Assembly: GCA_963662175.1 (NCBI GenBank)
Contig: OY759216.1
Location: 40,193,087-40,257,086 of the forward strand
Direction of reading: 5' to 3'
Origin: Aradus depressus
Lineage: Eukaryota; Arthropoda; Insecta; Hemiptera; Aradidae
DNA: 64,000 nt
A model generated the notes under the pieces. It was not told where the DNA came from. It made no database searches and saw only the letters and a list, made by a program, of their open reading frames with translations. Position numbers and translations under genes: made by a program. The stretch's first letter is position 1. Each line of letters opens with the position of its first letter. This document shows positions 42,001 to 57,000 of the stretch, one piece after another.

Positions 42001-45000
42001 GGACGAAGAATCAAAGTAACTAAAACAAACTTCTTTTTGTACAGACTGGCTTTTAAAGACAGAATTAAAAAATATACGATTGCAATAAGGAACCGGTTCA
42101 CTTTTGCGACCCACATTTGTCGACAATAGCCATACTTTTGATCCAACGAAGGCGAATTTCTGCTCAAAAAACAGGTTACTTGATAGTACAACTGAAAATA
42201 AATAAAGCCCCAAAAAATCCGGATGAAGAATCAAATAAAAAAAAATATTTTTTGACTGGTTGACGTTTTAAAGACACAATTAACGACTCAAGTAAGCGAT
42301 CTAGGCAACAAATTCCCTTTCACGACCCATGTTATCTACAACAGTCACACTTTTGACATAACGAAGGCAGCAACTACCTCCATTTCTGCTCAAAGAGTAG
42401 TTTATTTGATAGTTTATTACAACTGAAATAAATAGTCATCAAAAATAACATGTGTATGAACGACCAAATGTATTTCTACTCCAGCTCTGTTTCCACATAT
42501 CTATGTATCTAGTGGTTAATTTTATTTCATATATCATCTACCGTAGTCATTATTTCGTATTTCTCTTGCTATATTTTATTTTGTTATAATTTCAATTTGT
42601 ATCTTCATTATTATTCATTTAGTTATTTTATGGATAGGAAAACTTCTGGTTTTATTCTTATTGATATTCTCATATTAATAAAAACATATTATTTACTTTA
42701 GATATTTAAATACGAGGTTTAATTAATTAGCATTCGATATATTCTAAAAAAAAATCATTACTATGCTTCTACACTTTGAACCCACTCAGACAACATATCA
42801 TAATTATTTTTTGAAGCTTAAATTTGAGTGGTGTCTCTTCTGTTTCTCTCATTGGTCTTCATTCGTTTTGATAAAACAAAGGTTGGAGAAATATCTCCTA
42901 GGCCTGATCAGTTTCTGAATAATCGCTGTTACAATTTGGACTTTTTTTTCATTTAGGTTGATATAAAAGAAAAACAAAAAGCTAAAATGCCCCCCTTTGC
43001 GCCTAAAACGTTGCTTACTTTGTTGGTGCTTGATGGCCCTTTTTTATTAGGGTTTCTTATCCGAAGTGTCCAACGGAACCCTATTGTTCTCGCCAAGTTG
43101 TCTGTCCGTCTGTGACGGCAAACAATTTTCTAGTCAGTACTAGCGACATAAAATTTTGATTAAATGTGTAAAGATACCTCAACATGCAAATAAAGTTATT
43201 GTGTTAAAAAAAGAAAAAAAATTGAATGTCTAAAGTAAAGATACATTTTTTTTGTTCTATCTCGCTAAGTTGGGGTATTAACAAGAAGAGCTCAGGGAGA
43301 CACTATTTTTTTTTTGTTTTATCTCAAAATGGCTGCTATAATGGGTTCGGAATACAATATATAATACTTATAAGTTCAAGTAGCCCTTCTTGCCTCTATT
43401 TCGGAGAGTACTCAATGAAAAAATCATGATGATAGCCCTTCTGAGGCTAGAAACAACAAATACTGAAGTAGATAATATCTTTTCAAATTTAGGACGATAC
43501 CAACATTAATAGTAGAGGTATATTAGAGATTAGAATAATTTTACAACTATCATAGACCATTATGGTATGGATAATAAGATGGAAAAATTTACCGATCAAA
43601 CTAATTCTAGGTGTGTCAACTAATACGGAGCCCTATTAACACACACCGATATGTCGACTGATTTTTTGTATAAACTTAACATTACTATTATTATTTTAGT
43701 TCAAATTACAACCTGAAAGAAGAGGGAGACGTCGCTGTTCTTGAAGGCACTGGAAGCATTAAGATTGAGGAACAGACTTACCCACTCACCTTCCAGGCCA
43801 CCAAACAACGACTTGAAAATGGACGTGTGGTATGTTGACATCACTATTGATATAATTTAAATATATTTCTGTTATTTTGTTATGTAGCGTGAATGAACTT
43901 ATATATTAGTGAAATTTATATTTATTTTTCTGAACTTTTTCAGGGTAAAATTAACGTGAAAGCTGGTAAATACTCAGTGAATTGGGAAGGAAGGGTGACC
44001 CCTGACGAATATCATTTTGAGCGAGTCTATTGTCAAGATCAGAAATGTTCGAAGGCTTTACTCTCAGCGAAGAGCAAAAGACGTGGTAAGTCTAACAAAA
44101 GAAACCGGTTACTTATGTTACTGTTCATGTTTATTTTGATAGAGAAGTCAAATTTTTATTTCCCCAAAAAACGTTTATTGCTAATATACACCAACATTTT
44201 ATTGAAGTTGGTTAATGTGACTCATACCCGGGCTTTAACATCGAGGTCATATCGCCTACTACCATAGCGCTCTTTCGTCGCTAACCCACTTGACATCGTA
44301 CAGGTTCGAGACCATCTTTAGGACTCTGACCTCTGAGTTTTTTCACCTCCCAGAAAAAAAACCCTAAAAAACCCCAATTTTGAATTTTATTATGATTACA
44401 TAACTAATTGTAAGATAAAATACATAAGTATATAATAATCTCTGTGTCCTGGTTTTTGGAGCCCACAGCTTCTGTACTCCGTTCATTCTGACAACTCATG
44501 GCTTAGTCTCTTAGTCATTCCTTTTCCCACTCTGTCACTCCAGTTTGAAGTATTTCAGGGCCTATTCTCCTCACATCCTCTCTATTATCTATTATATATA
44601 TTGTCTGCCTCTATTAATAATACCCTATTTAAAAATGCTTTATTTTATTTATGATTATTTGTGTTAATTTATGTATAGGTCTGGATGAAGAAGAACACAA
44701 CGTGAATGTGATAGTAGACTTGTCTCTGTTCAACCCCAAACTTCACGATATCATCTACAAGTCCAACTACAAGAGGACCAATCTGGTGGTCGACCATGAC
44801 ATTGAAGTGCAGTGGGCTCAGGACTCCAAAATTAAATACAACGCATATGCTCACAACGAAAAAATTGGTGAGTATTTTAAGTATTAATGTAACCCTTGCG
44901 TCCACTTTTTAGAGATTTTACATCTTCTACATTTACATTTATTTAAATTTAACAATTATAAATGACAAAAATGCCAACCAACTTATAATACATGTATTTT

Positions 45001-48000
45001 AATTATTCATATGATATATGAAGGTGCATTACAATGCAGAAATGGTCATTCGGTCACCAGACATCTGTAAATTACTTTATTTTCTTAACAACATTAATAT
45101 TGTATAATATATAGGCGTAATCAGAATGTCTTAACACGTCTGTAAAAAGTACTGAATGGCCTTTTCTGCATTGTAATGCACCTTCATACATTTTGAACGG
45201 TCTCTCCCTATCGACACGTCGATCGATCAACCTTCCTTATTCATTCGATGTTATTTTTGTTGATAGAATGTAAAAAACATTACAGACACTGATTATGTGA
45301 ATGTTTCCCAAAACATTTGTAATTGCTATTTTTTGAGAAGGCAAAAAATAAATGGAGGAAGAGATCCTGTAATAATATATTATATATTATAGTTAGTTAT
45401 TATGATTCATGCCCGGGTTTTAATTTCGAGGTCATATCGCCTATCACCATACCGCTCTTTCGTCGTTCTGGTGGACATGAGCCCGAATTTACTCTGGGAG
45501 TGCGAAATGTTGCCTTCTCAGATTTATAAACCTAGGTTAGTGGTCTTTAACGAGTACCTGACATCGTACAGGCTCGGGACCATCGCTTTACGTCCCATCC
45601 GGAGGACGACATGCTCAAGTTTCACCTCCCAGATAAAAAACCTAAGGGCCTCGGCCGGCTTTCTTGAGCTCAGTAGACTAGCACACTACCTATGCATATA
45701 TGTATATATATACAAGAGTAGCATTCATAAATTGTTCTTAAAATAGTAGGGGGTCTTTCAGAATAAAAATTAAAAGTGCGAAGAGTTCTGCAAGTTATGA
45801 ACTTTTACTTGATATCAATCACTGTTTATTAGGTGTTACTCTTGTCTTACCAAAGAGGACGATAGCCGCTGAAGCTAAGATAGATGTGGCCTCGAAAGAC
45901 AACACAGCCATTGTGAAACTGGAAGCTGACCTTCATCTGAACAAAGACAAGGAACCTAAGATATGTCTGATTGTGGGTGGTTCCACGAGCTACCAGCAAG
46001 GAGCAGCCTCCCTCGCCGGAGAAGCCAAGCTAACCCATCCATCTCTGACCAGGGTACCTTTCAAAAATTCACTTTTATATTTTTAATTTTACTTTCCCAG
46101 CTACACGAAGTATAGAGCAAATTAAGTAATCAGTCAGAAATCGATGTTGAGTTTTCACAGGAATTTCCTCGTCTCCAATAACCTAAATCCAAAAATTAAA
46201 AAAAAAAAATTGTCGGTCTCTGAAGACAACTACCGGTAGAATGAATATATCGAAACAAAATTTTATCAGAACCCAATAAAGACGTCACCTATTGATGATT
46301 CAAATTGACCAAAGGAAAGGGGGGATTAGGGGATGGCTTAACTCAAAAACTCTAATAACTGTCGGTGTAATGAATGTATCGTAAATTCCTAAAGGACGAC
46401 TCCTATTGATTTTCAGCGAAATAAGCCGAAGGGGAGGGTCAGAGGAGGGGGCTCAACTCAAAGCCTTAATAACATCCGATGAGAGGATTAAGTGTATAGA
46501 TATGAAATTTAATATGAGAATTCAAAAGTCCTCTTTGTAAGTCAACTTGATTTGTGGTCAAATCGGTCAATTGATTTTAGAGGGAGCGCGAACACGTAAT
46601 GGATCAATTCGGGCTGGGGAAGTACACCGACGATTTTTTTTCCGCCTTGTGGCCTCAACTCTTTGTATATTAAATTGTTTTTGAAATAACAAATGGAGAT
46701 GGAGAGAAAATATTCATCTTATAAAATGTATAATATTTCATGGCTAGTTTAACTCCGATTATCTGTTTAAAACTGGAAGGTCAGAGAGTAATTAATTGAC
46801 CTGGTTTCATCTCCATATAATTTTGGAACATAGAATGAAGGAAACAGTTATTATTATTTCTGGTATGAATGTCGAAGCTATTGAGATATTTTTGAGTTCA
46901 CGAAGCTCTTTCTTGGGCGACTCATGTATTTCGTTGTACTCATACTCCTCCTAAACCCCTTTACCGATCACATTGAAATTTGCCACGATGGTAGTGGACA
47001 CGGTGACGATGGTTTACTACTAAAAAAATCTGAAATCGAACATACCACGGAGGAATAATCACCGAAAAACGAAATCCCCATTGAAATCATTTGAGAGATA
47101 AAATTCTCGCGCAAAATAGGATTTTTCAATTTCAAATGTAAAAATCCGGGCAAAGCCCTTTTCGGTTTACCATCGGACACCACTTTTTTTGAGCCGTTTT
47201 TTTCAGTGTTCTGACGTACAAACTTCGACTTTTTTTCGATAAAAATATTCACAGCTGTTGTTGTCTACAAAAAGGCTAGAAAAAATCCATTGAATTCAAT
47301 TGAAATCTATTTAAAGTATTAATATATTCATAAAGAACATACAAGGTGAGAAGTTACTGATAATTATTAAAACATTAACTGAGTTTTTTTATACAGATAT
47401 GCCTGACTCAGCTCAGTTTTTGCAAACAGCAGAATGTATTGCACACCTAGTTTATTTTCACAAGGAAAAAAAAAACAGTTTTAGTGCACTAAAAAATTGA
47501 TTATCTAATATATAATTGATTTACGTGTAATTATTAATCTTCTTCATATTTGCAGGAACTTACAGCTCGAGGACAGCTGTCTCTTTCCGATAAGCCTGCT
47601 AAGCTGGCGGAAGGTGCTCTGGAAATTGACATTTCTCCCGACCCCAACAACAAATTGATTGCTAAATGGAAACTGGGCGGATCCAAGGATAATCTACACA
47701 ATATAATTTCCCTCAAGAGTAAGGTAGGTTGAAAAGAAAGTGTAAAGATGTTTTGGCATTGGGTATTACTATTAATGTCTACATTTTTACTTCCTATATG
47801 AAGTATAGGGGAAGTTATGCGATCGGTCAGATATTCGAAGTTGAGTTTTCACCAAAATTTCATGTTTACCGACACCCTGATCCAAAAAATAAAAAAATAA
47901 ATAAAAATAGTCTATCTGTGAACACGATAACTCCCGATAGAATAACTATTATACGATATTTTATATGTGTATCCGAAAACCCATAGGGGGACACCTATTG

Positions 48001-51000
48001 ATTTTCAGCCAAATCGGTCAAAGGGAAGGGGGGGAGTAGGGGAGAGGCTTTACACAAAAACTGTGTTGTCAAAATGATTGCAATGACACAAAGTTTTATA
48101 TTTAAAGTCTTAGAATACATTATTTCATGACCCCATGAGGACAACACCTGGTAATTTTCAGCTAAATCGGGTGGAGGGGAGGGGGCTCAACTCAAAAATT
48201 GTAATAACTGCCGATGTAATAAATGTATTTACACATAATGTAGTATGAGGATTCAAAAGCCCCATATGTAAGTCAACTATTGATTTTTAGCCCAAACGGT
48301 CCATTGTTTTTAGAGGGAGAGCGACAAATTAATTGATTAATTCATTCCGGGGAAGTACATTGCCGGTGATTCACCGACAATTTTTTTTATAAAATAGACA
48401 TAAGAATTGTGGTCTTGGAACATGACATTTTTCAAGGTAATGAATTGAAAAATTATATTTTTTTCATTATAGGGTTGTGGCATCGATATCACTTATGAAG
48501 AGAAAATTAAGCTTGTAATTAACGGCAGAGAATCGGCCTATAGTTATTCAGAGCAACTCACTTACCTGGATGCTTCCAAGAATAAACGTGAACTGATCGG
48601 AAAACTGGACATCTCTGCTAAGAAAATTACCGCTTTGGTATGTGCTTTGTGATGTGTTAATAGTCTTTATATGAAAATGCGGCAGAACCTTAAGGTTTTT
48701 ATTAATGTAAATTTCTGATTGGCAGGTGAAACTTCCAGACATTGTTGTTTTGGAATCTGAGTTCAAAACGGATAAAGGATACTCTGGCTCGGCTACTATT
48801 TGCGGCCGAAAATACCAGGATAGTCTTACCTATAATAAGGATTCAAGAGTGGCCAAGTACAGCGTCACTGGAATTGGTAAGCCTTTTTTAATTTCCAAAA
48901 CAATTATTGCAAAGGATTCTTCGGACTAGGGGGTATTTCATGAAGTGTAGCTGCATCGCTAAGTGAAATCTTTGTCACTTTTGATCTTATATTTTCCCCC
49001 TTACATTCTTCACAATTCTTCGAAAGTAAACAAAGCTGATTTTATGGAAGGATAATCAGAAAATGTCGCAAGTTTTTCTTGTGGCTGGTTTTGTTCTGTA
49101 GATGAGATACACTTAAAAAATGCCTCCTTTTATATTTTAATATTCAATATCCCCAAAAAGAAGTCCCCAGGGTATGACCTCATTACGGCTGAAGTTCTCA
49201 AGGAATTACCTCGGAAAGCTGTCGTGTTCCTGACAACCCTGTTTAACTGCATACTACGCACAACACGCTTTCCAATTCAATGGAAACTCTCACACATTCT
49301 TATGATACTAAAATCAAAGAAGCCAGAACACTCTCCTTCCTCCTACCGACCTATCAGTCTTCTTCCACTATGTTCTAAACTCTTCGAAAAATTACTATAC
49401 AAAAGGCTCATAACTATTCTTTCCAGTCAGCAAACACTTCCTCATCATCAGTTTGGCTTCCGCTCAGAACACTCCACAATACACCAGTTACACAGGGTTG
49501 TGGATTACGTGGCGTCTGCCCTAGAAAGAAAGTTTTATGCAACGGGGGCGTTCCTTGATGTAAGTCAGGCTTTTGACCGAGTTTGGCACGCGGGACTTCT
49601 TTATAAATTGAGACCGTTGCTTCCTCACACATATTATTTAATCATTCATTCATATCTAACAAACAGATACTTCGCCGTCCGTCAGGGCTCTGCTATCTCC
49701 TCAATAAGACCCATATTGGCGGGTGTACCGCAGGGTTCTGTCTTAGCTCCTTTATTATATACAATATACACATCTGACATGCCCACCTCCATCCACACAA
49801 TGACAGCTACATACGCCGATGACACCGCCATCTTAGCTGCTGCTGACCTTCACATACACGCCTCATTTACACTACAACACCATCTCACACAAATTGAAAA
49901 CTGGTGCAACACATGGAAAATCAAACTAAATACAGAAAAATCACAGCACATCACATTTACACTTCGACGAGAAACATGCCCCCCCGTTTTCATCTGCGAC
50001 AAGCCCCTCCCTCAAACTAATACTGTACGATACCTAGGACTGACATTGGATCGAAGACTGACATGGAATCCTCACACACGTCTCACACGAAACACGCTGA
50101 ACCGTCGACTCAAAATACTCTACGGACTTCTAAATAGACGATCAAAATTAGACATGACACAAAAACGGAACTGTTATACTTACTTACTTAGACCATTATG
50201 GACATACGGATCACAGATATACGGTTCAGCAAAAACATCCAACATCAAACGAATTCAGGCATTTCAGTCAAAAACCCTCAGACTGATAACACAATGCCCC
50301 CCATACATAAACAACAGAACACTTCATAACGATCTTATGATACACACAGTACCCGACACAATACAAACTATTTACATACGTTTTTTTAGAAAACTTTACA
50401 CACATACAAATCCAGAAATACGTACTTTATCTTCACAACACTTACCACAAAACCCCCCACGAAGGTTGAAGAGGAGGTGGAACCGCGACTTACTGCCACC
50501 TTAATTCCTATTCGTTCTTAATATTTTTATTTTTTTTTTATTCTTTTACATTATTTTCCTTCAGTTTTACCATCTCTTTTACCCATTCCATCAAAGTTGT
50601 CTTTCACTTCCTTTTTATTTATTTTTTTTTTTTTAAATTATTATTATTATTATTATTTTTTTATTTTTTTATTTTTCCCTTGTCCTTATAATTAATATAA
50701 ATTTTCGTCCCGAGGACCTACCACTGGGTGGCCTTCCTCTCACATGCCATTCACGCCAACGTCTCCATACCTACCAACATAGATGCTGGTTGTTGCCCCC
50801 TAGCAACAGTTGCATCTTTATGAATAAAAGCCAAAAAAAAAAAAAAAATATTCAATATACATATATGCTTAACAGTTGTGTTCGAATTATCGGTTCCATT
50901 ATATGTATTTATTAATTTTTAAATTGTAACTAAAACTTTGTCTCATTCATACCTACAATATGATGTTCCTGCTGATCGCTCACGTTTCTGTAATTTGGAA

Positions 51001-54000
51001 GCCTTTCTTCCATGTGGGTTGAGTTTTTCATACGTAATTTATTATGAAGTATACGAATTAGAATACCTTAGCTTACTGCTGAGATCATCTGACCAAGCGA
51101 AAAATAGAGAAGAAAATAATTATAAAATACATTCGTGAATCACCGGCAATGTTCTTCCTCCAAAACCTACCGACCCTTTGGGTTAAATATTAATAGTTGA
51201 CTTATATAAGGGCTCCTGAATCCTTATACTAAATTTTGTGTCGATACATTCATTACATCGGGAGTTATTATAGTTTTTGGGTCGAGCTCCTCTCCTACAG
51301 AACCCCTTCCCCACTGTCGATTTAGCGGAAAATTTATACGTGCCGTCCTTATCGGGTTTTGGATTAAAATATAATATTTCATGTCGATACATTCATTACA
51401 TCGGCATCTATTGGGAGGCAACCATATTACCCGTCCTTACTACCATTATCTGGAGTACATAAAGACGTTGAACCCAAAAAATAAATTTCGAATGAATTCT
51501 TCAGCAAACAGAAATATTCTTACTGTAATTTTTATTCATTTTTTGTCAGTATGTGAGTCTAAATGAGCTGCGCTTTTCCATGGTTCTTTCCACTATACAC
51601 CTACTCTCTCCTTCCCGGATAAGGAGAGTCTCTTTACTATTGTTCCACCTATCAACTTAATGGTCTTTATATCAACCACAAGGATTCGTTTTATTGTTTT
51701 TGATTTTGAACCACCATAACACAAAATCACAAATCTTGGTTATCAAAGATATATCAACACATATTTGGTTTGTCATGGGGATATAAGAGCACTGGTTGCT
51801 TAGGACCACTGTACCCGTTTCCTATTTTAATATATTTTGCTTCACCGGTATTCGCTTCCATTAGCTAATCTTTTGACTTTCAGTTTTACATATATTTGAA
51901 CTCAAGAATAGTCAAATTAAACTTTTTTTTACTCTCAGATGGAAAGACGCTCAGTGTTGAAGCTGGAGGTAAACTGGGTGGGAGCGGAGTACTCAAGTTG
52001 GGTCTGGAAAGTAAAAACGCAGGACAGCTGGATGTGGCGTTGGACGAAACTAACTTCCTCCAGTGCAAGTACAACTGGGACACTGAAGTCGCCAAGTCTA
52101 TATGGGTCTGTATTATTTTTATTTCATAAGTTTTATTGTCTGTACTCGTGTAATCGAGATGTTGATCAATAACTAAAACCAGCGTTAGTTCTTATTTCTC
52201 CGCCCTCCGAGTTGAAGAGATTAGTGAGCCACAAGATGAAACATACTTCCTTATATTGGACGATTTACTCTTGAAGTTATCAGTTTTGTTTCAAAAGAAA
52301 ATTTATGATAGGAACTTAAATTTCTTTCCTCTTTTATATATTATCTCAGTAAAAAATGAAACACTTATATCCCACAGAATGCAGAATTCATTCGTTTTTG
52401 TTGCGAAGTAAATTTCACTGCCAAGGTTAGAATAATACATTTAATATCCATTGCGAATATAGAAAACAGTTGATAGATAACATGATGGTGAACGGTGGCT
52501 ATTGGCAAGTTTAGGAGTTATTTGCAGTCCCCACCTGCACTGCAGTGTCGATGCCTCCGCATTGCACTATATACTTCCACAACGAACTCCATATATTAGT
52601 TTACTAAGTATACCAGCTGGGCTAGTATGTAGGATTCTCCTGATTTAATTTTGACCTTGCTTCTCAGTAGATTATTCGCTAAAATATATATATTTATCTT
52701 GTGCAGTTTGGGAAGCCCTATATACCTTTTCAATCCTAGTATTTCACTTAACTCTTACTCTTTTCATCTGCATTCAGGATTATGTCATATTTAAGAACAG
52801 AGAAATCTTCATGAAACTTCTCACATTTTCGCACAAATTAGAAGTTTAATTTATGCATGAATCAAAAATCCTACTGAAGATAGAATGTTTAGGATACCTA
52901 TATAATAAAAACAATTGAATATCTTGTGCATCTCCTCTGTTAACAATTCAATAATATATTGTAATTGTTCTTTTAATAGGGCTCGTTGACTAATGAAGCC
53001 AAGATCTTGAGCAAAGAGAGCGAGCGAGTTCTCCGATCCTTGTTGGAGAGAGGAAACGCTGAAAGTAAGAGACTTGCGGAGTGCGTCGGGAAAGCAACAC
53101 CTGACTTGTCTGGTCTTGGAAACCACGTCACTGAACAGCTGAAGGCCATCAAGAACGAACTGGCTGCTGATAAGACTCTTAGCGATGCTTCTGCTGTCTT
53201 GTGAGTATTATTGTATAACTTTATACAATTATTTTGGGTGGTTCTGGAAAATATATTGAAAAAATCAAATGGCAAATCATTGTCAAGATAATACTCTAAA
53301 CTTAAAGTGATATTGTGTCCTAGCGACCGACATATCATCCTAGTTTGGATTGGTGCTTCATGTATGTGGATGTTTGAAGGACAGGAAATTACTTTTAACC
53401 TTAAATGTCTGAACCCTATCGTTGAGATACTCCCGTTTGTTAGTTAATTATTGTGACTCATGCCCGAGCTTTAACTACGAGGTCATACGCATTCGACCAG
53501 AGCTCTTTCTTCGCCCATGGGCCCGATTCTACTATGGGAGTCCTAAACGTTCCCTATCTAGGTTTATTCACCTAGGATATGGGTCTTATTGTAACGAGTA
53601 CTTTAAATCGTACAGGCTCGGGACCATCGCTTAACGTCCCATCCGAAGGACGGCTTGCTTAAGGATTTTTCACCTCCCAGATAAAAAACCTAAGGGCCTC
53701 GGCCGAGTTGTTTTGGCTGAAAATCCATAGGTTCTTTATTTACCTTCTTTTAGATCTCAACCTCGAAATACCTTTCTCCCTATCGAAGCTATTTGAGGTT
53801 TGGAGTTTAACTGTTTTTAACACCCTTCTTTTTTGGTCGATTTGACTGTAAATCAAAGTTGTCTTCTTAATGACTTCGAAATTGGCTCAAATGTATGTGT
53901 ATGCTTATCCGTAGATTTATCATGTCCAAATGCAGGCATACTGATTTTTTTTTTTGAATTAATTGAAAACAAAACTAAAATACCGGTGAAAACTCAATAT

Positions 54001-57000
54001 CGAATTTCTAAACGATTTTCCAACTTAACTTATTCTTAAGCTTAACTTCCCTTATTCTCTGAAGAGCTGGGAAACTAATATGATATATATATAATCCTCT
54101 GACGGATATGCCTGAACGATCAAACTTAAAGTTTTTGCAACTGTAAATTCAGAACTCTATAATAATTTCCCGGTGAATAGAGCGAAGAGAAGGAGAAAAC
54201 CCCAATAACTGCCGATGTAATAAATGTATCCACCTTAAACTTCATATTTAAATTCAAAACCACATAAGGACAGCACTTATTAATTTTCCTCAAAATCCAG
54301 AACCCCACGAGGACACTTGATTTTCAGCCAAAGGAAAGGGGGGATTAGGGGAGGGGCTTAACACAAAAACTCTAATAACTGCCGTCGTAATGATTGTAAT
54401 GACACGAAATTTCATATGTATATTCAAATACGCATTAGGACCACACATATTAATTTTCCGTAGAAGCGGCCAAAGGGGAGGGTGATCAGAGGGCGGCTTA
54501 ACTCACAAACCCCAATAAGTGCCAATGTAGTGATTGTATGAACACAAAACTGAGTATGAGAATTCAGAAGCCTCTGTGTCAAATATTGACTAATGCTTAT
54601 TAACATTTTAAATTTCGTTATTAAAACATCAATGATGGTTACAGGAAAGACGCTACTGGACAGTTGGGTGAGCAGATAGCCTCCATCGCTGAAGAACTGA
54701 TTAAATTTGTGCAAACGCTGAGTAAGCTGTTGTGTGAGTCAGGGGAGGCACTGCGATCAGCGTACAACGACCTCTCTCCCCAGCTGGGCCAGAGCCTACA
54801 GAACGTCTACCGAGCTGTGAGCAGCGTGCTGGAAGAGACACTGAACCTTTCTGTGCGGTTGGTGAACTTGGCTCTCGACCAGGTGAAGCAGCACGAGCAG
54901 GACATCAAGGAGGTACTCAATGGTGTTTTGCAGGTCGCTCAAGGTACTTTTATCTTCCTCTCTTTCTATCAGTACATATTGCATATTTCCTTAAACAGTA
55001 GATGTAGTTTTTAAGAATCTTACAAGGCCCACCAAAATATCGATTTTCAGCGAATCTGGATGAGATTAAAATTCTCAGCTATGTATATGTATATACATAT
55101 AATTCTAATTTTATCTCTATGTTATTTAATCTAATAACTAAAATATTCCTGAATCGATTTTCATGAAGTATTCAAATTGTTGGTAAACCAAAAGAACTTA
55201 ATGTTAAAATATTTGAAGTCCGAGAAAAGGAGGTGACATTTTTTCTTGCAAATATTTAGTGGCGTGTCATATTGAAGGTTTCGAAAACATGCATTTTACA
55301 ATTTTTTGGTGGACGGGGAAGAAGGGGCATTTGAATTGGGGAAAAACTAAATAAGAAAGTGGGTTTAATTTTGGGTTTTCTATGTTGAAGACAAAAACTA
55401 TTTTTCTTCAACTTCCGAATGTTAATATTAGCAAAGGAATATATTTATTATTAAATAAGACCTACTTACTATTATGTAGGTACTTATCAGTGAATTAATA
55501 TAAATATACCCTTCAAGCCATAAGAAAGACAAATCAGAGGTTACAGGTTCCTTCTAGCTGGCGAATAGGCAAATCATGTATTACATTAGTATAACGATTT
55601 ACTGCATGTCTCACTGAAAATTATTATTATTTTTTTTTTGTAGAAATTGGGAAGGCTCTTGGCAAGGTGGTCGTTACTCTAAATACTCAGCTGGATGAAA
55701 TTATACAAAACAATCTTCAACAAATTCAAGATATACCTATCATTGCCACCATTAAAGAAAAATTCAACGAAGTAAGTACAATGACGGAGAATAAAGAACT
55801 ATATTTGAAAAGTAAATAAATGATTGTTAAGTTCCTGTATCATCACCAGTGTTCTAGTGAAATTACTGAAAAATCACTTTTGTAAAAATCTCCTGGCAAG
55901 TGTGTACTCACCCTCTTCATCCCAAAAATATATATTACATTTATTTTTATAATTTCAAAAGACCAAATAGTCTAACGTGAAATATATGTTTAATGGAGAT
56001 GGAGGGGAGAGGAAGACATCTTACGTCAGATTCATCAATGCTTGCATTCTGTATTTAAGGTTTCAATCCGTCCATTTTTCTTAAAATAATGAAACTGAAT
56101 AAGAAAACATTTTCTTAGGCCTAAGAAAACTATCATAAAATGTGAGAATAATAATAAGCAGTTCTGAATGATGTGTTTTTGAAAAATGCATTTAAAAGAC
56201 CTGGGATGAACTAAGTTTTATGAAAGATCGGAGCGAATTGTAGCTAGCTCACTTTTGGTCTTTTAAATACCTGCATTTTCCAAAAACATATTATTCAGAC
56301 TTACTTTGTATTTAAACGTTTACTTCGTTCTTCCCTTAATGACTGTTTTCTTATGTATGATTTTTTTTCTTATTCAGTTTGGTTATTTCACTTGAATGAC
56401 AGCATTGATAATGGGCTGGTCATGCATTTAGGCTCGAAACGTTCCCTTACATAATACAAGACTAAAATTTGGAAAACTGATTGTCTGCATTCATCCACAA
56501 ACATATGTATATTTATTATTTTACTATATTTAACATTTTCTAATTGTAAGTTATTAGACACGTTACTTCAATTTCGTGTATATCATGTAATAACGTTTTT
56601 GTTGTTACTTTCAAATTCCAGTTTTAACTCATACGGGAACTTTAACGATCAACGACGATCCTAAATTGATTATAGGTTAGGTTAGGTTTTATGATTCATG
56701 CCCGGGCTTTAACAACGAGGTCATATCGCCTACTACCAGACCTCTCTTTCGTCACTCTGGTGGACATGAGCCCGACTCTACTGTGGGAGTCCTAAATTTT
56801 GCCTACCCTAAATTTTTAACACCTAGGGTAGGGGTCTTTAACGAGTACCTGACATGGTACAGGCTCGGGACCATCGCTTAACGTCCCATCCGAAGGACGG
56901 CGTGCTTAAGTTTATTTTACCTCCCAGATAAAATAAACTAAGGGCCTCGGTCGGGTTACGAACCCACGACCTTGAGCTCAGAAGTCAAGCACGCATACCA

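Noticed and set aside
54902..54940. Alternative donors inside exon 44 (GAG|gtactc, CAG|gtcgct)
   Set aside because: Only the donor at 54944 gives phase 1, which exon 45 needs to stay open.
56402..56446. Eighth hammerhead-like motif (ttgataatgggctgg...ggctcgaaacg)
   Set aside because: GATAA breaks the CUGANGA core and the supposed stem II sides do not pair.
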